A stretch of DNA of 37,950 nucleotides from an uncultured Lachnoclostridium sp. (GTDB lineage: Bacteria; Bacillota; Clostridia; Lachnospirales; Lachnospiraceae): the NCBI GenBank assembly GCA_944381625.1, contig CALWLW010000027.1:1-37950 (forward strand), in the 5' to 3' direction. The first letter of the stretch is position 1, and every line of letters starts with the position of its first letter. Shown here one piece after another: positions 32,413 to 37,950 of the stretch. The position numbers and the translations under genes were made by a program. The notes under the pieces were generated by a model. The model was not told the DNA's origin, did no database searches, and worked only from the letters and a program-made list of their open reading frames with translations.

Positions 32413-33430
32413 GGTACCGGCGGCTCTATTGCTGGCCTGCCTCCTGGCCGGGTGCCGGGAAGAGGGGGTCCGGCAGGAGGAAGGGCAGCAGGAGGCGGAA
32501 AACACCATTGAGATCGGCATGACCTTCGACTCTTTTGTAATCGAACGGTGGCAGAGAGACCGGGACGTGTTTGTGTCCGCGGCCCAGGAGCTGGGGGCGG
32601 AGGTAAACGTTCAGAATGCCAACGGGGACCTTCAGGAGCAGATTTCCCAGATTGAATATTTTATTCAGAAAAATGTGGACGCCATTGTGATTGTGGCCAT
32701 TGATTCCAACGGGCTTTCGGAAGCTGTGGAAGAGGCCCGCCGGGCGGGAATCCCTGTGGTGGCTTACGACCGCCTGATCTGCGATGCGGACGTGGATCTG
32801 TACATATCCTTTGATAACGAAGAAGTGGGACGGCTGATGGGAGAACACATGAGAGAGCACCTGGGAGAGGGCGGAAATGTCCTGCAGGTCTGCGGACCTA
32901 TGGCGGACAACAATGTGCCGCTGGTCATGGGCGGCTTCTCGGAAGCTCTGGAGGACAGCGGTCTGACCGTGGTGGGTACGGAACATGCGGAAGGATGGCT
33001 GGCCGAGACCGGTTTTCTGGCCACTGCGGAATACCTGGGAACAGGAGAGATCCCGGACGGCATCATGTGCGGCAACGACAGCATTGCTGGCCAGGCGATC
33101 CGGGCTCTGTCCGAGCAGCGGCTGGCAGGGAGTGTCTGCGTGGTGGGACAGGACGCCGATCTGGACGCCTGCCAGAGGATTGTGGAGGGGACCCAGTGCA
33201 TGACCGTGTACAAGCCGGTGGAGAAGCTGGCCAGACGCGCGGCGGAGATGGCGGTAGCCCTGGCCAGGGGCGAAGAAGTCTCCACGGCGGAACGGATGGA
33301 CGACGGCAGCTACAGCGTGCCGTATGAGAGGCTGGACCCGGTGGCGGTGACAAAAGATAACATGGACGAGGTCATCACCGGAAAATACCATGAAGAGAGC
33401 GATATTTATCTGAATATCAGGGATCGATAG
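32396..33430 (+). CDS. Lipoprotein sugar-binding protein (XylF-like)
   Basis: A 344-residue lipoprotein with lipobox LAGC (Cys20). It has the Peripla_BP_4 sugar-binding fold of the xylose/ribose group: FDSFVIERWQRDRDVFVSAAQELG, QISQIEYFIQKNVDAIVIVAID, GIPVVAYDRLI, ISFDNEEVGRLMGEHM, CGNDSIAGQAIRAL and VGQDADLDACQRI. It resembles the importer-linked binding protein at 33595 in the segments RLI..D and ISFDN. Genetically it belongs to the sensor operon, after YesN, and a strong terminator follows it. It could deliver sugar to the importer or to the sensor. The start is ATG 32396 with GAGAGGAAAG upstream. Confidence 0.9.
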   Translation: MWRKYKVPAALLLACLLAGCREEGVRQEEGQQEAENTIEIGMTFDSFVIERWQRDRDVFVSAAQELGAEVNVQNANGDLQEQISQIEYFIQKNVDAIVIVAIDSNGLSEAVEEARRAGIPVVAYDRLICDADVDLYISFDNEEVGRLMGEHMREHLGEGGNVLQVCGPMADNNVPLVMGGFSEALEDSGLTVVGTEHAEGWLAETGFLATAEYLGTGEIPDGIMCGNDSIAGQAIRALSEQRLAGSVCVVGQDADLDACQRIVEGTQCMTVYKPVEKLARRAAEMAVALARGEEVSTAERMDDGSYSVPYERLDPVAVTKDNMDEVITGKYHEESDIYLNIRDR

Positions 33431-33446
33431 AACAGGATTATTTTGT

Positions 33447-33486
33447 ACAGGACGGATTTGCAAAGAGCAAATTTGTCCTGTTTTTT
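33447..33486 (+). terminator. Terminator of sensor operon
   Basis: A 15-bp stem with two G-U pairs (33447-33461 and 33467-33481) has a five-base loop and is followed by six T residues. It separates the sensor operon from the importer operon. Confidence 0.93.
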
Positions 33487-33535
33487 ATGGAAAAAGTAGC
33501 CTCCGTGCTGTATAAAATGTGCAGAAAAACGCAAG

Positions 33536-33562
33536 TTTGTCCTGCGGATCCTGTGATATATT
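33536..33562 (+). promoter_or_regulatory. Probable activated promoter of importer operon
   Basis: TATATT at 33557-33562, with GTG just before, is a fair -10. No good -35 exists at 16-18 bp; TTTGTCC near 33536-33542 is too close. A poor -35 next to an AraC-type regulator gene points to activation by YesN. The region 33487-33594 holds no gene. Operator sequences cannot be assigned with certainty. Confidence 0.4.
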
Positions 33563-33594
33563 GTAACCATCAAGTGAAGGGAGGAATTTCCAAA

Positions 33595-34803
33595 ATGAAA
33601 AGAAAAGTGATTGGCGTTCTTCTGAGCGTCGCAATGGTATCCGCAATGGTAGCTGGATGCGGTTCTGACAGCTCTTCCACCAGTGCTCCGGCAGAGACCG
33701 AAGACACGGCGGACGAGGCAGAAGCCCCGGCAGAGGATGCCGCAGAAGAGAGCACGGACGCTGCAGCAGCAGGCGGCAAGATCGGTATCTCCATGCCGAC
33801 TCAGTCCCTGGAGCGCTGGAACCGTGACGGCGCATATCTGGACGAGCAGTTCAAAGCAGCAGGATATGAGACGATCCTGACCTACTCCGACAACGATTCC
33901 GCAAGACAGGTAAACGATATTCAGAACATGCTGGCTGACGGCGTAGATCTTCTGATCGTAGCAGCCATCGACGGCGAGGCTCTGAACACGGCTATGGACG
34001 AGGCCGCAACTGCGGGTGTTCCGGTTATCGCATATGACCGTCTGATCATGAACGACGCAGTTTCCTATTATGTATCTTTCGATAACTATACTGTAGGTAC
34101 CCTTCAGGGTCAGTTCGTAGTAGATACGCTGGATCTGGACAACGCAGGTGATACGGTTTACAACATGGAGTTCACCGCAGGCGATCCGGCGGACAACAAC
34201 GCAGGTTATTTCTATCAGGGCGCTATCGACGTACTGCAGCCGTACATCGACGCAGGCACGCTGAACGTAGTATCCGGACAGATCGATTTTGATACGGTTG
34301 CAACGGCTCAGTGGAGCACCGACACCGCTCTTGAGAGAGCACAGAACGTGCTGTCTTCCTACTATGCAGACGGAACCCAGCTTGATGTATGGGTATGCTC
34401 CAACGACTCTACCGCTCTTGGCGTAGCTCAGGCAATCACTTCCGACTATGCAGGTTCCAATGATGTAATCATCACCGGACAGGATGGAGACGAAGCAAAC
34501 CTGAAGAACATTGTGGACGGCGTACAGACCATGACCGTTTACAAGAACGTGAGCAACGAGTCTATCGTAACCCTGGGCCTGGCACAGGCGATCCTGAACG
34601 GCGACACCGTTGACGAGTCCCTGATCCCGTCCTTCGGTATTGAGTGTGCATTCGACACCGAGTCCTATGAGACTTCCGAAGGCAACGCATGCCCGTCCTT
34701 CCTGCTGGTTCCGAACGTAATCACGGCTGACAATCTGCAGGATCTGGTGGATACCGGACTGTACACCATGGGTGAGGATGGATATCTGTCCGCAGTACAG
34801 TAA
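33595..34803 (+). CDS. Sugar-binding lipoprotein of ABC importer (ChvE/XylF-like)
   Basis: A 402-residue binding protein of the multiple-monosaccharide importer. Signal and lipobox VAGC (Cys22), then an Ala/Glu/Asp-rich linker (about 25-58). The folded domain reads ISMPTQSLERWNRDGAYLDEQFKAAG, DIQNMLADGVDLLIVAAIDG, GVPVIAYDRLIMND, YVSFDNYTVG and ITGQDGDEANLKNI, which match ChvE-type proteins. Codon use is sharply biased to GCA, GTA and CTG, unlike its neighbours, suggesting very high expression. ATG 33595 has AGGGAGG upstream; the in-frame ATG at 33487 is within the terminator tail. A hairpin after the gene could keep its mRNA abundant. Confidence 0.93.
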   Translation: MKRKVIGVLLSVAMVSAMVAGCGSDSSSTSAPAETEDTADEAEAPAEDAAEESTDAAAAGGKIGISMPTQSLERWNRDGAYLDEQFKAAGYETILTYSDNDSARQVNDIQNMLADGVDLLIVAAIDGEALNTAMDEAATAGVPVIAYDRLIMNDAVSYYVSFDNYTVGTLQGQFVVDTLDLDNAGDTVYNMEFTAGDPADNNAGYFYQGAIDVLQPYIDAGTLNVVSGQIDFDTVATAQWSTDTALERAQNVLSSYYADGTQLDVWVCSNDSTALGVAQAITSDYAGSNDVIITGQDGDEANLKNIVDGVQTMTVYKNVSNESIVTLGLAQAILNGDTVDESLIPSFGIECAFDTESYETSEGNACPSFLLVPNVITADNLQDLVDTGLYTMGEDGYLSAVQ

Positions 34804-34825
34804 TTCATAAGAAGTAATTAAAAAT

Positions 34826-34868
34826 GACCTTGGAAAGGGCGGGGCGTCTGTCCCGCCTTTCTTAGGTC
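34826..34868 (+). other. Intercistronic hairpin after binding-protein gene
   Basis: GACCT/AGGTC (34826-34830, 34864-34868) encloses AAAGG-CGGG/CCCGCCTTT with one bulged G. No T run follows, so it is not a full terminator. Such hairpins commonly protect the binding-protein mRNA and lower read-through to the ATPase gene. Confidence 0.72.
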
Positions 34869-34910
34869 AAAGGTCTGGTTACAGGAAAAGAGGGAAAGGA
34901 GGAAGATTTT

Positions 34911-36446
34911 TTGGCTGATATTATTTTGGAAATGAAATCTATCACCAAAGAGTTCCCTGGAGTGAAAGCGCTGGATAATGTGAACCTGGTCGTGGAGAGG
35001 GGCGAGATCCACGCTCTGATTGGCGAAAACGGCGCGGGCAAATCCACTCTGATGAACGTGCTGTCCGGTACATATCCCGTGGGCAGCTATACGGGGGAGA
35101 TCTATTATAACGGAGAACTCTGCCAGTTTAAGACGCTGAAAGACAGCGAGGCAAAAGGGATCGTGATTATCCATCAGGAGCTGGCGTTGATCCCGCTTCT
35201 TACCATCGGTGAGAATATGTTCCTGGGAAATGAAAAGAAAAACAAATTCGGTCATATCGACTGGGATCTGACCAACAATGAAGCAGAAAAACATATGAGC
35301 CAGGTGGGACTGCACGAGTCCGCCCAGACTCTGATTAAAGATATCGGAACAGGCAAGCAGCAGCTTGTGGAAATTGCGAAGGCATTTTCCAAGAACGTGA
35401 AGCTGCTGATTCTGGATGAACCTACTTCTTCGCTGAACGACGAGGACGCCAAGATGCTTCTGGATCTCCTGATGGAGTTCAAGAAGAACGGCCTGACTTC
35501 CATCATCATCACTCATAAGCTGAATGAGATCATCTACTGTGCGGATAAGGCGACGATCATCCGCGACGGCTCCACCATCGAGACGCTGGTGAAAGGTGTG
35601 GATGAGTTCAGTGAGGACCGCATTATCAAAGGCATGGTGGGACGTCCCATGGACGACCGTTATCCGGCCCGCAAGCACAACGTTCGTCCGGAGATCGGCC
35701 TGGAGGTGAAGAACTGGACGGTACACCATCCGCTGTATCATGAGAAGGTAGTGGATAAAGATATTTCTTTCAATGTACATAAGGGAGAGGTGGTCGGTTT
35801 CTCCGGACTGCAGGGCGCAGGACGTACCGAGCTGGCCATGTCCATCTTCGGGAAGAGCTACGGCACCAACATCAGCGGCGAACTGTACCTGAACGGAGAG
35901 AAGGTGGACCTGAAGACGCCGGAGCAGGCGATCCATCATAAGATTGCCTATGTGACGGAGGACCGGAAAACGAACGGGCTGATCCTGGGAGAATCCATCC
36001 GGTTTAATACCACGCTGGCCCGCATGGATAAAGTCTGTGGAAACGGCATTATTGATACCATGGCTGAGAAGAAGGCTGCCGAGGACATGACGAAGGCTAT
36101 GGGAACCAAAACTCCGTCCATCGATCAGAAGGTGGGCAACCTGTCCGGCGGAAACCAGCAGAAGGCGCTGCTGGGCAAATGGATGTTCACGGAGCCGGAC
36201 GTGCTGATTCTGGACGAACCCACCCGGGGTATCGACGTGGGAGCCAAATATGATATTTACTGTCTGATCAATAAGATGGTGGAGGAAGGAAAATCCGTGA
36301 TCATGATTTCTTCGGAGATGCCGGAGCTGATCGGTATGTGCGACCGTATCTACGTCATGAACGAAGGTGAGCTGAAAGGCGAACTGAATGCCAGCGAGGC
36401 CACCCAGGAGCGGATCATGAGCTTCATCATCAGCGCCGATAAGTAA
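34911..36446 (+). CDS. Monosaccharide ABC importer ATPase (MmsA/GguA/XylG type)
   Basis: A 511-residue tandem ATPase. First half: Walker [10 protein letters not shown] (38-46), a degenerate signature [14 protein letters not shown] and Walker [10 protein letters not shown]. Second half: degenerate Walker [12 protein letters not shown], signature [15 protein letters not shown] and Walker [15 protein letters not shown]. This asymmetric pattern is typical of the CUT2 family. The start is TTG at 34911: AAAGGAGGA lies upstream and the following residues [17 protein letters not shown] are the normal family start. It couples ATP hydrolysis to pentose uptake with the permease 20 bases downstream. Confidence 0.95.
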   Translation: MADIILEMKSITKEFPGVKALDNVNLVVERGEIHALIGENGAGKSTLMNVLSGTYPVGSYTGEIYYNGELCQFKTLKDSEAKGIVIIHQELALIPLLTIGENMFLGNEKKNKFGHIDWDLTNNEAEKHMSQVGLHESAQTLIKDIGTGKQQLVEIAKAFSKNVKLLILDEPTSSLNDEDAKMLLDLLMEFKKNGLTSIIITHKLNEIIYCADKATIIRDGSTIETLVKGVDEFSEDRIIKGMVGRPMDDRYPARKHNVRPEIGLEVKNWTVHHPLYHEKVVDKDISFNVHKGEVVGFSGLQGAGRTELAMSIFGKSYGTNISGELYLNGEKVDLKTPEQAIHHKIAYVTEDRKTNGLILGESIRFNTTLARMDKVCGNGIIDTMAEKKAAEDMTKAMGTKTPSIDQKVGNLSGGNQQKALLGKWMFTEPDVLILDEPTRGIDVGAKYDIYCLINKMVEEGKSVIMISSEMPELIGMCDRIYVMNEGELKGELNASEATQERIMSFIISADK

Positions 36447-36466
36447 GAGAAAGGAGTATCAAAGTA

Positions 36467-37660
36467 ATGCCAAATAAGAAAGAAAATCAGAGCGGCACAC
36501 AGTTTAACCTGGGCGCGTTCCTGACCAAGAACAGTATGGTCATCGCTCTTGTCGTCGTATTTGTTTTATTCTATTTCCTGACGGACGGACGTCTTCTGTA
36601 CGCGCAGAACATGTCCAACCTGCTGCTTCAGAACGGCTACGTGCTGGTTATGGCCTGCGGTATGCTGCTCTGTATCCTGACCGGAGGCAACATCGACCTT
36701 TCCGTAGGTTCCGTGATCTGTATGGTGGGAGGCGTTGCGGCTGTACTGATTACGAATTACAACTTTAATGTTTACCTGACGATTCTGATCTGCCTGGCCA
36801 TCGGCATCGCGGCCGGCGTATGGCAGGGGTACTGGATCGGCTATGTGCGGATTCCTCCGTTCATCACCACCCTGGGCGGCATGTTTATCTTCCGCGGCTT
36901 CGGGCGTCTGGTGCTGGACAGCAAGACGGTGGCGGTACAGAATCAGACCTTCCTGAATATTTTCACCGCCTACATTAAGATCCCGGGACTGGATACGGAC
37001 GAGCGCATCTTCTCCCCGCTGATTGTGGGAATCCTGATCGTCGTCTTTATCTTTTACAGTACGATCTCTTCCCGCTCCAACAAGGCGAAGAAGGGCTACC
37101 GCCAGAACAGCGCGGCGGCAGACTTTGGACGCAGCGCGGTGATCTCTGTGGTCCTGATGATCTACTGCTGGATGCTCTGCCAGTACAGAGGCATCTCCGT
37201 CATGCTGGTATGGGTGGTGGCGATCTGTCTGATCTACCACTTCATCACCTCCAAGACCGCGTTCGGACGTTATTTTTACGCAGTGGGCGGCAATGAGAAA
37301 GCAACCCAGCTTTCCGGTATCAATACGAATAAAGTATATTTTATTGCGTACACGAACATGGGATTCCTGGCCGGACTGTGCGGTCTTCTGTGCCTGGCCC
37401 GCGTGGGCTCTGTAAACGGCCAGACCGGCAACTCCTTTGAGATGGACGCCATCGGCTCCTGCTTTATCGGCGGCGCGTCCGCATACGGCGGAAGCGGAAC
37501 AATCCCCGGCGTCATCATCGGCGCGCTCCTGCTGGGCGTGATCAACATGGGTATGTCCATCATGGGTATCGGCGATTCCTGGCAGTATGTGGTAAAAGGC
37601 GGCGTGCTCCTGGTGGCTGTTATCTTCGACGTGGTGTCCAACCGCAAGAGCGGACATTAG
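36467..37660 (+). CDS. Monosaccharide ABC importer permease (MmsB/GguB/XylH type)
   Basis: A 397-residue CUT2-family permease with about ten membrane segments. GGNIDLSVGSVICMVGG is the family signature after the third segment, and TSKTAFGRYFYAVGGNEKATQLSGI followed by GSCFIGGASAYGGSGTIPGVIIG is the conserved C-terminal block that faces the ATPase (EAA-like region). The polar 20-residue start is usual for MmsB. GAAAGGAG precedes ATG 36467. Together with the binding protein and ATPase it forms a complete importer. The gene ends one base before a structured repeat. Confidence 0.94.
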   Translation: MPNKKENQSGTQFNLGAFLTKNSMVIALVVVFVLFYFLTDGRLLYAQNMSNLLLQNGYVLVMACGMLLCILTGGNIDLSVGSVICMVGGVAAVLITNYNFNVYLTILICLAIGIAAGVWQGYWIGYVRIPPFITTLGGMFIFRGFGRLVLDSKTVAVQNQTFLNIFTAYIKIPGLDTDERIFSPLIVGILIVVFIFYSTISSRSNKAKKGYRQNSAAADFGRSAVISVVLMIYCWMLCQYRGISVMLVWVVAICLIYHFITSKTAFGRYFYAVGGNEKATQLSGINTNKVYFIAYTNMGFLAGLCGLLCLARVGSVNGQTGNSFEMDAIGSCFIGGASAYGGSGTIPGVIIGALLLGVINMGMSIMGIGDSWQYVVKGGVLLVAVIFDVVSNRKSGH

Positions 37661-37661
37661 T

Positions 37662-37950
37662 ATTACGAAAGCCAGATGGCTCCGTGCCAGCGGCACTCCC
37701 GCCATCTGCCGGGGTATTCGTAATCCGGCCTGTCGGCCGCCTTACTCATACCCCTTGCCCGTCCAATGTGGAGCAGTCTGGGAACGCGAGCGCCCCCATC
37801 CCGCTCCCCGCAGTCCGGGGCTTTTGATTATGAAAGCCAGATGGCTCCGTGCCAGCAGCACTCCCGCCATCTGCGGGGTATTCGTAATCCGGCCTGTCGG
37901 CCGCCTTACTCATACCCCTTGCCCGTCCAATGTGGAGCAGTCTGGGAACG
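37662..37950 (+). repeat. 165-bp tandem repeat with conserved nested hairpin
   Basis: Unit 1 starts at 37662. Unit 2 starts at about 37827 and is cut by the window end after about 120 bases, so the true copy number is unknown. The copies are almost identical: three changes and one single-base indel by eye. Unit 1 folds into stacked stems ATTACGAA/TTCGTAAT (37662-37669, 37717-37724), CAGATGGC/GCCATCTG (37673-37680, 37701-37708) and GTGCC/GGCAC (37684-37688, 37692-37696). CGGCC/GGCCG follows. In unit 2 the outer stem has ATTATGAA against TTCGTAAT, a G-U instead of a G-C, so pairing is kept. No reading frame is convincing. It may be an RNA, a bound DNA array or a transcript-end structure. Confidence 0.75.
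37806..37825 (+). terminator. Weak terminator-like hairpin within repeat unit
   Basis: CCCCG (37806-37810) pairs with CGGGG (37816-37820), a five-base loop between, followed by C and four T residues. It sits at the end of unit 1 and may end the importer transcript or a repeat-encoded RNA. Confidence 0.45.

Noticed and set aside
30718..32520. A 600-codon minus-strand frame
   Set aside because: It lies opposite the YesN-type gene; the sense gene has complete receiver and AraC motifs, while this frame is rich in His, Gln and Pro without structure.
33487..33594. Earlier start for the importer binding protein
   Set aside because: The ATG is in the tail of a terminator and would put 36 non-family residues before a normal lipoprotein signal peptide.
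36566..37705. A 379-codon minus-strand frame
   Set aside because: It is opposite the permease gene, with His/Asp/Gln-rich nonsense and no start signal.
37662..37950. CRISPR array
   Set aside because: The repeat unit is about 165 bp with no short constant repeats and variable spacers, and no cas gene is present.

Overview
The window reads as chromosome of a Gram-positive, anaerobic Clostridia member, most likely a Lachnospiraceae relative. The basis is dense tRNA clusters, AGGAGG-type ribosome sites, sigma-A promoters with 17-bp spacers, lipobox lipoproteins, BlaI/M56 and YesM/YesN-type regulators, and gene families common in that group (HAAS-domain protein, YqeG, YpsC-like methyltransferase, DUF4867). 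This is inference from gene content; no rRNA is present to confirm it.

Layout. (1) 1-4880: two tRNA clusters (seven and six tRNAs, plus a 5' tRNA relic) flank a housekeeping block: a HAAS-domain membrane protein, a 53-residue Asn/Ser-rich protein, a rhodanese, a THUMP methyltransferase, RdgB and a YfcE-type phosphoesterase. (2) 4880-9830: a promoter-driven C-rich small-RNA candidate, a perfect 16-bp hairpin, a GNAT acetyltransferase, a GC-rich inverted-repeat element, a PhoP/PhoR-like two-component pair behind 11-bp-phased operator repeats, a hotdog thioesterase, a DUF1624 membrane protein and tRNA-Leu. (3) 9830-17880: an orphan hybrid histidine kinase, a Phd/PIN toxin-antitoxin pair with a palindromic control region, a small Cys-rich protein whose end may be frameshifted, a CapA-like protein, and a BlaI/M56 regulatory pair with two operators. 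(4) 17880-23050: dihydroorotase, a foldable intergenic element, tRNA-Ala, YqeG, two duplicated lipoproteins and a transglutaminase protein that shares their leader and signal peptide. (5) 23050-37950: a pentose-use locus.

The pentose locus is the most coherent system. A LacI repressor is divergent from xylulokinase, DUF4867 protein and a fucose/arabinose-isomerase-family enzyme, with a perfect palindrome just after the catabolic promoter and a near copy in the repressor's own leader. Downstream, a membrane-anchored sugar-binding protein, a YesM/LytS-type kinase, a YesN-type regulator and a lipoprotein sugar-binding protein form an overlapping sensor operon, resembling the described XylFII-LytS-YesN D-xylose sensor but with a second binding protein. 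It leads to a ChvE/MmsA/MmsB-type ABC importer with its own weak, probably activator-dependent promoter. The sugar is probably a pentose; its identity is not fixed by sequence.

The most novel-looking features are non-coding: the small RNA candidate at 5000-5119 with three C-rich anti-Shine-Dalgarno-like motifs, and the 165-bp tandem structured repeat that starts one base after the importer operon and runs off the window end. The 53-residue Asn/Ser-rich gene is also unassigned.
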